Assembly (NCBI GenBank): GCA_002937555.1
Contig: PTKB01000181.1
Location: forward strand, 1 to 5,286
Length of the DNA: 5,286 nt
Direction: 5' to 3'
From: Alphaproteobacteria bacterium MarineAlpha10_Bin2
GTDB taxonomy: Bacteria > Pseudomonadota > Alphaproteobacteria > UBA828
Shown here: one piece after another, positions 1-5,286 of the stretch
How the letters are laid out: every line of letters starts with the position of its first letter
Position numbering within the stretch: position 1 is the first letter of the stretch
The notes under the pieces: model-generated
Databases searched by the model: none
Told to the model about the DNA's origin: nothing
The model's input: only the letters and a program-made list of their open reading frames with translations
Position numbers and translations under genes: made by a program

Positions 1-1
1 G

Positions 2-79
2 TGGGTTCGATGGGATACGCATGTTGCAGCAATTATGGATGAACGCTTTCCAGGCATTAAATTTCTGAAAACTGCATAA
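2..79 (+). CDS. C-terminal end of an unidentified protein (partial)
   Basis: An open frame enters from the left edge and ends at a TAA (77-79), giving 25 residues that include WDTHVAAIMDERFPG and end in KFLKTA. The codons look natural and the composition matches the AT-rich block that follows. I do not recognise the family. Because a transposase of similar composition follows in the same direction, this could be the tail of another insertion-sequence protein, but that is inference from context only. With 25 codons, a chance open frame cannot be excluded. Confidence 0.35.
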   Translation, partial: WVRWDTHVAAIMDERFPGIKFLKTA

Positions 80-98
80 TTTTTTCGTACAGTTTTTT
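68..98 (+). terminator. Possible weak intrinsic terminator
   Basis: AAAACTG (68-74) can pair with CAGTTTT (90-96) around a 15-base loop, and the right arm runs into six T's (93-98). The stem is only 7 pairs with two G-C pairs and it overlaps the stop codon at 77-79, so it would be a poor terminator. Its place just after the partial gene is what makes it worth listing. Confidence 0.2.
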
Positions 99-151
99 GC
101 AAATAGGCTGTGATTTGTCAACAATTTCAGAGAAAACCACATTTTGGAATT

Positions 152-204
152 ATTGAGTTTCAGCATTTATAAAAATTTTGCAAACGAGATGTAAAAAACT
201 CAAT
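152..204. repeat. 9-base perfect inverted repeat, possible IS ends
   Basis: ATTGAGTTT (152-160) is the exact reverse complement of AAACTCAAT (196-204), with 35 bases between the arms. The arms are AT-rich and do not extend, so a chance match in such sequence is quite possible. If functional, the order (right-end arm, then left-end arm) would fit the end of one insertion sequence facing the start of the next, in line with the partial gene to the left and the transposase to the right. Confidence 0.25.
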
Positions 205-314
205 TTTATTGCCACTTTTTCTATACAAGTTGCCGGATCTATCTATCAAAACAAAGTGTGAACCTCTAACGTCAAAATAATCTGAAAGCCATAAATATCT
301 TAAAGTAAACAGGA

Positions 315-320
315 TATAAT
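315..320 (+). promoter_or_regulatory. Candidate -10 hexamer (TATAAT) for the transposase
   Basis: A perfect TATAAT lies 82 bases upstream of the transposase ATG. I see no good -35 hexamer at 16-18 bases spacing and no TGn extension, and the surrounding sequence is so AT-rich that such a hexamer arises easily by chance. Confidence 0.25.
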
Positions 321-402
321 AGTTGAAAAATATTTCATTTTAGATCTAGATTTTTGTATATAGATGTTTTATTGTTATTTCATATAGCTAACGCCTTTAT
401 AA

Positions 403-1188
403 ATGCCGTTCATGAAATCAAAAAAACATCTAAGTTTTTCTAGTTTACGCAACGCTTTTTCATCACATTTACGCCAGTTGCCCGATGATCGACAAGAGGG
501 AAAGGTCAATTACTCCATTCACGATGCAATGATGTGTGCCTTTGCCTGTATGTTTTTTCAAGATCCCTCATTATTGCAGTTTCAAAAACAGCTCGAAGAC
601 GAACAGAACCTTAATAATCTAAAAACTCTTTTTGATGTCCATAACATTCCAGAAAATACTCAGCTTAGAGATATCGTTGATACCATACCCAGCCAGGAGT
701 TTCGCTCCATTTTTAAAGAGCTTTTCTTTCGCTTACAACGCGGTAAGCATTTAGAACAATACCAGTTTCTTCCGGGGTTATACCTTTGCCCTATAGATGG
801 TACTCAATATCATATTTCAGGGGAAATATACTGTGAAAGCTGTCTAATAACTAACCATACAAATGGAAATACAACGTATGCCCATAAGGTTCTGCAGGCT
901 GCCATTATGCACCCTGAAATGAAACAGGTAATTCCTCTAATGCCAGAGGAAATTTGCAATACCGATGGAACGGAAAAACAAGATTGTGAAACTAATGCCG
1001 CTAAACGGTTGATTCCAAAAATCAGAAAAGATCATCCACAACTCGGACTTATTATTGTCGGAGATGATCTTTTTTCCAGGCAACCTCTTATTAATACCAT
1101 ACTCAATGAAGGAATGCATTATATTTTAGTTGTCAAGGAAACCAGTCATATTGCCATGTTTAACGAACGGTTAGGCGTTATTCCGTAG
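403..1188 (+). pseudogene. IS4-like DDE transposase, truncated at its 3' end
   Basis: The 261-residue reading frame resembles the N-terminal half to two thirds of an IS4-like DDE transposase that I associate with Legionella and related low-GC gammaproteobacteria. The family is normally somewhat over 400 residues (from memory). Visible marks are DPSLLQFQ near residue 54, LQRGKHLEQYQ (111-121), the first candidate catalytic aspartate in IDGTQY (D132), a CxxC pair (C144, C147), the block NTDGTEKQDCE (186-196), and GDDLFSRQP (220-228) with D221/D222 as the second candidate acidic residue. The C-terminal region that should carry the catalytic glutamate is absent. The family likeness ends around residue 254, and the last residues (RLGVIP) probably come from sequence beyond a junction. 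An in-frame stop lies just before ATG 403. The second ATG at 412 gives MKSKKHLSF and may be the true start. No Shine-Dalgarno sequence is visible at either. It is probably inactive. Confidence 0.8.
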
Positions 1189-1200
1189 TCTGTGTGCGAA
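1160..1200. other. Junction between AT-rich and GC-rich DNA
   Basis: Within about 40 bases the sequence changes from AT-rich, A/T-ending codons to GC-rich, G/C-ending codons. Transposase similarity is lost near 1160, and from 1175 the frame of the following GGDEF-EAL gene is open. Both genes appear cut here. No terminal repeat or target-site duplication is obvious. A genuine deletion or recombination scar and a chimeric assembly join both fit. Confidence 0.65.
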
Positions 1201-1201
1201 A

Positions 1202-2764
1202 TTGTCCGGCATGTCCTTTGCGGTGACGGGAAGCCGGGCGCGCGCCACGTCACCTGTCCGCTATTTTTGCGGCCACGAAGAGTTCGGAATCAAGCGCTTG
1301 GAAACATCCCGAAACCGGATCGAGCTGCCCGCCGGCGATAGTTCCAGGTCGCGTTTGAGCGAGCTCGAAGCCGAGCTTAGCAAATCGCACGATAATCTCG
1401 GTCGCCTCACCTCTCAGCTCGACCAGGTCAACCAGGATCTCGAGCGCCTGACGAGCTACGATCCTCTCACCGGTCTGGCCAACCGCAACCTGTTTTACGA
1501 TCAGTTGGGCGGCTATATCGCCGTCGCCCGGCGTGAAAAGCGCAAACTTCCGCTTCTCGTGCTCGACGTCAACGCGTTCAAGGACGTCAACGACAGCCTC
1601 GGCCACCGCGCCGGAGACAGCGTTCTCAAGGAAGTGTCGAAGAGAATTTCCGGAGTGTTGCGCGATTCCGACACCGCGGCGCGCTTGGGCGGTAACGAAT
1701 TCGGCGTTGTGCTGCCGACCGCCGCCACCATCGACGGCGCCATGGTCGTGGCGCAGAAAATCGCCAGCGCCGTGGAAGCGCCGATTCAAGTTGACGGGCA
1801 CCGTTTGGTGCTCGGTGTGAGCATCGGCATATCGCTCTTTCCGGACAACGGAACGGACGAAAAAGGCGTCGTCAGTCTGGCCCTGGTGGCGATGAACGAG
1901 GCCAAACGCTCTGGCGGCGGGTTCGTCGCCTGTGCGCCCGATCAAAACAAATCGCCGGTCGGCCAATTGATTCTGGCCGGCGATATCCGCGATGCCATCG
2001 AAAACAACGAGCTTACGCTGCATTACCAACCGAAAGTGGCGATGAAGGATGGCCGGGTGATTGGCGCCGAAGCCCTGGTGCGCTGGAACCATCCGCATCA
2101 GGGGCTGATCTATCCCGATAATTTCATCCCGCTGGTGAAGCGTACCGGCCTCATCAACGGCCTGACCCTGGCGGTCCTCGATGCCGCGTTGGCGCAGGCG
2201 CGCCTATGGCAGAACAGCGGCAAACCGAAGAGCATTTCGGTCAATTTGTCGTCCCGGGCGCTGCACGACGCGCGATTGCCCGAGCAAATTTCGGAGCGCC
2301 TCAAGTTTCATCAAGTACCGCCGCACAGCCTGATACTGGAAATTACCGAGACCGCCATCATGATCGATGCCGACAAGGCGATGGAAGTCGTGACCGGACT
2401 CGCGGATCTTGGCGTCGGCATCGCCATCGACGATTTCGGCACCGGGTATTCTTCACTGTCCTATTTGCGCCGTCTGCCGGCGCAGGAAATCAAGATCGAC
2501 CGTTCTTTCGTGCTCAACATGCACCGCAATGACGATGACAAGACTATCGTCCGCTCGGTGATCGATCTGGCCAATAATCTCGGCATGAAAGTGGTCGCCG
2601 AAGGCGTGGAAAGCGGCGAGATATACGATCTCCTGAAGGACATGGATTGTTATTGCGCCCAGGGCTATTACATCAGCCGCCCGGTCGAAGGGGTAAAATT
2701 CAACGACTGGTTGGAGGATCCGGTGTGGGGCGAACCGGCTAGCGTTCAGAACGTGAAAACTTAA
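1202..2764 (+). CDS. GGDEF-EAL cyclic di-GMP protein, phosphodiesterase likely
   Basis: Predicted cyclic di-GMP turnover protein of 520 residues from TTG 1202. Layout: an unrecognised N-terminus (1-48), a probable coiled coil (about 50-84), a GGDEF domain (about 85-245), and an EAL domain (about 258-507). The GGDEF domain has YDPLTGLANR, D122, N130, and an RxxD inhibitory-site motif (R154-D157), but the signature reads GGNEF (163-167). N165 replaces the metal-binding acidic residue, and the later AMY-type helix reads ALVAMNEAK, so cyclase activity is probably lost. The EAL domain has E290-A291-L292, N348, E380, D410-D411, K431, E467 and Q487, all expected residues for cyclic di-GMP hydrolysis. 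No membrane segment or sensor domain is present. The start is doubtful: no ribosome binding site precedes TTG 1202 or ATG 1211, and the frame is open to 1175, so the natural 5' end, perhaps encoding a sensor domain, may have been lost at the junction. Codons are GC-rich, like the genes downstream. Confidence 0.9.
   Translation: MSGMSFAVTGSRARATSPVRYFCGHEEFGIKRLETSRNRIELPAGDSSRSRLSELEAELSKSHDNLGRLTSQLDQVNQDLERLTSYDPLTGLANRNLFYDQLGGYIAVARREKRKLPLLVLDVNAFKDVNDSLGHRAGDSVLKEVSKRISGVLRDSDTAARLGGNEFGVVLPTAATIDGAMVVAQKIASAVEAPIQVDGHRLVLGVSIGISLFPDNGTDEKGVVSLALVAMNEAKRSGGGFVACAPDQNKSPVGQLILAGDIRDAIENNELTLHYQPKVAMKDGRVIGAEALVRWNHPHQGLIYPDNFIPLVKRTGLINGLTLAVLDAALAQARLWQNSGKPKSISVNLSSRALHDARLPEQISERLKFHQVPPHSLILEITETAIMIDADKAMEVVTGLADLGVGIAIDDFGTGYSSLSYLRRLPAQEIKIDRSFVLNMHRNDDDKTIVRSVIDLANNLGMKVVAEGVESGEIYDLLKDMDCYCAQGYYISRPVEGVKFNDWLEDPVWGEPASVQNVKT
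2739..2764. other. 26-base tail-to-tail gene overlap
   Basis: The stop of the GGDEF-EAL gene (TAA, 2762-2764, plus strand) lies beyond the stop of the minus-strand hydrolase gene (TAG, read from 2741 to 2739), so the two coding regions share 26 bases. No hairpin followed by T's is visible between them, so transcripts from both sides may run into each other. Confidence 0.8.
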
Positions 2765-3731
2765 GATCACCCACGGCCACGGCGCCCGACGGCAATTCCG
2801 CCCCCTGGTCAGCGATCCACGCCGCGATATCGCCGAGCACCGTTTCGGCGGCAAGGTCGCGCAGCAGCATGTGCCAGCCCGTTTCGTAAACCGCGACCGG
2901 AATATCCGGCGACAGCCGCGATACCATCTCGGATGTCGGACCAGGTGCGATTAACTGATCGTTCTCGCCGTATAAGATCAGTGCCGGCGCGGTCAGCTTG
3001 GCGCTGCCTTGGAGCGCCGAATCCATCAAATTCACCAAGCCCCACATGGCGTCGACCCGGGTGCGCTTGATCACCAGCGGGTCTCTTTGAAGTCCGAGAA
3101 TCATCTCTCTATTGTCGGAGGCCACCACACCCAGCCCGCGGCCGGTCAGTTCCATGTCGGGAAAGAGATGGGCGCCTAGCCACAATGCGGCGCGGTAGAA
3201 CGGGTTCATCGTCGAGCGCGCCCAAACCGCGGGCGCGACGAGAATGACCCCCTCAGCGTCGAGCACCTGCTCTTCCGCCGCACTCAGAAGAACAGCCGCG
3301 CCCATGCTCTCGCCCAGCACATAAACCGGCAAGCCCGGATAACTCTCGCGGAGAATCCTGAGCGCCGCTCTCAAATCTTTGATGAGCGAGGATTGCGGCG
3401 GCCAAATGCCGGCATATTCCGTCGCGCCGAAGCCGCGCTGATCATAGGCGAACGTCGCGATGCCGTGGCGCTGCCAATAGCGCCCCGGCGCGTCGAACGC
3501 GTTCGAGTAATCGTTAAAGCCGTGCAGCGCCAGGATGACGGCATCGGGTTCGGCGCCGGGAAGCCAGCTGCGCATCGGCAGGCGCGCGCCGTCCGCCGCG
3601 ACGAACATGGTGGATTCGAAATGGGGTTCGGTGTCGAACGGCCCGGCGGATTGCTGATGCGGCGAGGCGCAGGCGCCGAGCACGACCACAAAGGCGAGCA
3701 GCAAAACGGCTCTCGGCCAACGAAACTTCAT
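2739..3731 (-). CDS. Lipoprotein alpha/beta hydrolase (lysophospholipase/monoacylglycerol lipase type)
   Basis: A 330-residue serine hydrolase probably anchored to a membrane by a lipid. The N-terminus MKFRWPR is followed by a hydrophobic stretch (8-19) and a lipobox LGAC (18-21), making C21 the likely lipidated residue after signal peptidase II cleavage. The alpha/beta hydrolase core shows the oxyanion-region HG (70-71), YDQRGFG (96-102), nucleophile elbow GESMG with S142, acid D258 in YGENDQ, and histidine H287 in GWHML. This order and these motifs fit the Hydrolase_4/serine aminopeptidase S33 group, which includes PldB-like lysophospholipases and monoacylglycerol lipases. The substrate is unknown but a lipid ester is likely. 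I chose ATG 3731 because it gives the signal peptide. A longer frame from 3899 would overlap the response regulator gene. No strong Shine-Dalgarno sequence is seen. It lies 34 bases after the response regulator gene on the same strand, so co-transcription is likely. Confidence 0.88.
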   Translation of the reverse strand: MKFRWPRAVLLLAFVVVLGACASPHQQSAGPFDTEPHFESTMFVAADGARLPMRSWLPGAEPDAVILALHGFNDYSNAFDAPGRYWQRHGIATFAYDQRGFGATEYAGIWPPQSSLIKDLRAALRILRESYPGLPVYVLGESMGAAVLLSAAEEQVLDAEGVILVAPAVWARSTMNPFYRAALWLGAHLFPDMELTGRGLGVVASDNREMILGLQRDPLVIKRTRVDAMWGLVNLMDSALQGSAKLTAPALILYGENDQLIAPGPTSEMVSRLSPDIPVAVYETGWHMLLRDLAAETVLGDIAAWIADQGAELPSGAVAVGDLKFSRSER

Positions 3732-3765
3732 GATAAAGGCGCGCCGGTTACCGCCGATCGCCGGA

Positions 3766-4194
3766 TTACGAATCGGCGATGCTTTCGCCTGGTTCGTCGC
3801 CGGCGGTGCTCCGGCTCTTGATGATTTCCTGGCGCTCCAAACGGGTGCGCACGGCAGCGAGGAGTTCCTCGACCGTGTAGGGCTTGGTGATGTAATCATC
3901 CGCGCCCAATTCCATGCCCTTGCGCATGTCGGCCCGGCTCGCGGCGGCGGTGAGAAAGATCACCGGGATGACGGAAGTTTCCGGATCGTCGCGCAACGCC
4001 GCCAAGGCGCCGTAGCCGTTCATATCCGGCATCAGCACATCGCAAATAATTAAGTCCGGGTGAATCTCGCGCGCCGACACAACGCCATCGCGGCCGTTCG
4101 GGGCATCGATGACGTCGTAGTTCTCGTATTTGAGGACGGTAACGATCTTGTCTCGAATCGGGGCTTCATCCTCGATGACTAGAATTTTGGTCAT
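3766..4194 (-). CDS. Single-domain response regulator (CheY-like receiver)
   Basis: A 142-residue stand-alone receiver domain of a two-component system. The acidic pocket is E8-D9-E10, the phospho-accepting aspartate is D52 in ICDVLMPDMNG, T82 follows in IFLTA, and K104 sits in DYITKPY, so all key residues are present. After about residue 120 there is only a polar tail (LERQEIIKSRS and beyond) with no DNA-binding or enzyme output domain. It therefore probably acts by binding a partner, as CheY or DivK do, or as a phosphorelay intermediate. The cognate kinase is not in this window. The gene precedes the lipoprotein hydrolase by 34 bases and follows tsaC after about 100 bases on the same strand. 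A link to the opposite-strand GGDEF-EAL protein is tempting, as receiver and cyclic di-GMP proteins often work together, but nothing here proves it. Confidence 0.92.
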   Translation of the reverse strand: MTKILVIEDEAPIRDKIVTVLKYENYDVIDAPNGRDGVVSAREIHPDLIICDVLMPDMNGYGALAALRDDPETSVIPVIFLTAAASRADMRKGMELGADDYITKPYTVEELLAAVRTRLERQEIIKSRSTAGDEPGESIADS

Positions 4195-4295
4195 GCGGCG
4201 TGCCGTCCATAAGAGATTGCGTGGGCTGGTCGTCGAATTCTACTCCTGATGGCGGCAAGGCTGCAACCAGACCGCTATGATGTATGTCAACAAGA
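4195..4295 (-). promoter_or_regulatory. Intergenic gap with a perfect -35 hexamer facing the response regulator
   Basis: This 101-base gap is the only sizeable space in the minus-strand gene row. On the minus strand it holds TTGACA (4290 to 4285), about 90 bases before the response regulator ATG. The bases 16-18 positions downstream (GGTTGC, GTTGCA, TTGCAG) are poor -10 matches, so this is only a candidate promoter. No clear terminator hairpin for tsaC is seen. The sequence before ATG 4194 has only a weak GGA about 11 bases away as a possible ribosome binding site. Confidence 0.3.
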
Positions 4296-4946
4296 TTAAC
4301 TTAGTCTCAGCGGACGCAACGTTTCTTCGATCCGTTGGCGGGATATGGCGCCTTGGCGGAGCAGCCGGGGGGCGCCGGAAGTGAGGTCGACAATGGTCGA
4401 TGCGCTGCCCGGGCAGGAACCGCCGTCGAGCACCGCATCGATCGCCGATCCGAGGCCGTTAAGGACCTCTTCAGCGCTCTCCGGCGCCTCGGCACCGCTT
4501 GGATTGGCGCTCGGCGCGGTGAGCGGGCCGGCGAATGCGCGCAACAGCGTCATGGCGGTCTCGTTGCCCGGCGCGCGCAGCGCCACGGTCGCACCGTCGG
4601 GGTTAATCTCGGCGCTCAGCGCGCATCCTTCGCGCCGCTTGACAATCAGTGTCAGCGCGCCGGGCCAATAGGCGCCGGCAAGAAGCCGCGCTGGTTCGTC
4701 GAAAACGCCATAGAGCGCCGCCTCGCGCAAATCCTGCACGAGAACGATCAGCGCTTTGCCGGGCGGCCGTGCCTTGGCCGCGAACAGTTTTTGGACCGCG
4801 GCATCGTTCCGCGCGTCAGCGCCAAGGCCATATACCGTTTCGGTCGGGAAGGCGACCAGCCCGCTGGCGCGCAGAATATTGGCGGCGATAGCGATATCGC
4901 CCGCCGTCGCGCTCAGTCTTCTCACGCATTGTGACGGTTGGGTCAT
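4296..4946 (-). CDS. tsaC: Threonylcarbamoyl-AMP synthase (TsaC/YrdC type)
   Basis: A 216-residue cytosolic enzyme of the YrdC/Sua5 family. It makes threonylcarbamoyl-AMP from threonine, bicarbonate and ATP, the first step of the t6A modification at position 37 of ANN-reading tRNAs. Visible family marks are FPTETVYGLG (33-42), AKARPPGKAL (57-66), YWPGALTLIVK (93-103), VALRAPG (121-127), TAPSANPSG (143-151), STIVD (183-187) and LLRQGAISR (195-203). Length and ending fit a YrdC-only (TsaC-type) protein. The extra C-terminal Sua5 domain of long versions is absent, and the stop follows directly in GC-rich coding context with no sign of a frameshift. ATG 4946 was chosen because it overlaps the cysQ stop as ATGA and gives an N-terminus of normal length. 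A frame from 5075 would run deep into cysQ. Expression is probably tied to cysQ. Confidence 0.93.
   Translation of the reverse strand: MTQPSQCVRRLSATAGDIAIAANILRASGLVAFPTETVYGLGADARNDAAVQKLFAAKARPPGKALIVLVQDLREAALYGVFDEPARLLAGAYWPGALTLIVKRREGCALSAEINPDGATVALRAPGNETAMTLLRAFAGPLTAPSANPSGAEAPESAEEVLNGLGSAIDAVLDGGSCPGSASTIVDLTSGAPRLLRQGAISRQRIEETLRPLRLS
4943..4946 (-). promoter_or_regulatory. ATGA stop-start overlap between cysQ and tsaC
   Basis: On the minus strand the tsaC start (4946 to 4944) shares two bases with the cysQ TGA stop (4945 to 4943). Such overlaps usually mark translational coupling within an operon, and this one decides the tsaC start. Confidence 0.8.
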
Positions 4947-5286
4947 TCCACGCCGCGGGCGACGAACGCGGGGTTGTCGAGCCCGGGCTTGCCGTATTCG
5001 AGCACCGTCCCGTCGAGGCGCTTCACACTGCCGCCGGCCGCTGTCAGCACGGCATGGCCGGCGGCGGTGTCCCATTCCATGGTGCGGCCGAATCGCGGAT
5101 AGAGATCCGCTTCGCCTTTAGCCAACAAGCCGAATTTAAGCGCGCTGCCGGCGCTGGTGACGCTCACCGTCCGGTGACGGGCGATGAAATCGTCCGTGTC
5201 TGCGTCGCGGTGATTGCGGCTGGCGACGACGACGGCTCCGTCGGCTGGCAGCGCACGCGCTTGAATCGATTTCCTGCGCCCGTCCT
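4943..5286 (-). CDS. cysQ: 3'(2'),5'-bisphosphate nucleotidase CysQ, C-terminal part
   Basis: The C-terminal 113 residues of a CysQ-type phosphatase of the inositol monophosphatase superfamily. It hydrolyses 3'-phosphoadenosine 5'-phosphate (PAP) to AMP and phosphate, clearing the by-product of sulfate assimilation. Visible marks are VVVASRNHRD, then SAGSALKFGLLAKGEADLYP, the family signature MEWDTAAGHAVL (WDxAAG, which carries a metal-binding aspartate), LEYGKPG, and NPAFVARG at the end. The metal-binding N-terminal motifs lie beyond the right edge of the window. The frame is open through 5286, so the GTG at 5167 is an internal valine and not a start. The stop overlaps the tsaC start. Confidence 0.92.
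   Translation of the reverse strand, partial: DGRRKSIQARALPADGAVVVASRNHRDADTDDFIARHRTVSVTSAGSALKFGLLAKGEADLYPRFGRTMEWDTAAGHAVLTAAGGSVKRLDGTVLEYGKPGLDNPAFVARGVE

Larger units (their letters stand above)
80..402. other. AT-rich non-coding stretch before the transposase
   Basis: About 320 bases with no plausible gene on either strand. It is strongly AT-rich and contains T and A runs, a 9-base inverted repeat (152-160 with 196-204), a repeated TTTTGCAAA (95-103 and 176-184), and a perfect TATAAT hexamer (315-320). It separates two same-direction reading frames and may hold the ends of one or two insertion sequences plus the promoter of the transposase. No RNA gene was recognised. Confidence 0.6.

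Noticed and set aside
95..184. Repeated TTTTGCAAA at 95-103 and 176-184
   Set aside because: Only two copies of a near-palindromic 9-mer in AT-rich DNA; no regular spacing or link to another feature.
1250..2098. 282-codon minus-strand open frame opposite the GGDEF-EAL gene
   Set aside because: It lies antisense to a clearly recognisable gene, shows no domain motif, and is the kind of long shadow frame expected in GC-rich coding DNA.
3393..3821. 142-codon plus-strand open frame opposite the hydrolase
   Set aside because: The minus strand carries the catalytic triad and lipobox in order; the plus-strand frame has no recognisable feature.
3732..3899. Longer start for the hydrolase at 3899
   Set aside because: The added 56 residues are low in recognisable structure and overlap the response regulator gene; the start at 3731 gives a proper lipoprotein signal.
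4276..4281. TATGAT on the plus strand, resembling a -10 box
   Set aside because: There is no matching -35 and no plus-strand gene downstream.
4335..4934. 199-codon plus-strand open frame opposite tsaC
   Set aside because: It is antisense to a protein with strong family motifs and has an arginine-rich, featureless translation typical of GC-rich shadow frames.
4947..5075. Longer start for tsaC at 5075
   Set aside because: It would overlap the conserved end of cysQ by over 120 bases; the ATG in the ATGA overlap gives the normal N-terminus.
4943..5167. A separate small gene starting at GTG 5167
   Set aside because: The frame continues to the right edge with clear CysQ similarity (VVVASRNHRD), so the GTG is internal.

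Overview
The window has two parts of clearly different composition. Bases 1 to about 1165 are AT-rich. Bases from about 1200 to the end are GC-rich, with the codon use and protein families typical of a free-living alphaproteobacterium (Rhodospirillales-like is my best guess, inferred from composition and protein similarity only). No rRNA, tRNA or CRISPR array is visible.

AT-rich part (1 to ~1165): the C-terminal 25 codons of an unidentified gene (2-79, +), then about 320 bases without a gene but with weak hairpins and inverted repeats, then the N-terminal half to two thirds of a DDE transposase (403-1188, +). The transposase resembles IS4-like proteins I associate with low-GC gammaproteobacteria such as Legionella. 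It has two candidate acidic catalytic residues but stops before the C-terminal glutamate region, so it is a broken remnant.

Junction (~1160-1200): composition switches within a few tens of bases. The transposase loses its 3' end, and the next gene appears to lack its natural 5' end. This is either a real recombination or IS-mediated scar, or a chimeric contig join. The sequence alone cannot decide.

GC-rich part (~1200 to 5286): one plus-strand gene, a GGDEF-EAL protein (1202-2764) with an intact EAL phosphodiesterase site and a degenerate GGNEF cyclase site. It converges on, and overlaps by 26 bases, a row of four minus-strand genes. In transcription order these are the 3' part of cysQ (3'(2'),5'-bisphosphate nucleotidase), a TsaC/Sua5-type threonylcarbamoyl-AMP synthase whose ATG overlaps the cysQ stop, a single-domain response regulator, and a lipoprotein alpha/beta hydrolase of the monoacylglycerol lipase/lysophospholipase type. 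cysQ-tsaC looks translationally coupled. The response regulator and hydrolase are 34 bases apart and probably co-transcribed. A gap of about 100 bases separates the two pairs.

I found no convincing new multi-gene system. The points most worth checking are the composition junction and the GGDEF-EAL protein, which is predicted to degrade rather than make cyclic di-GMP.
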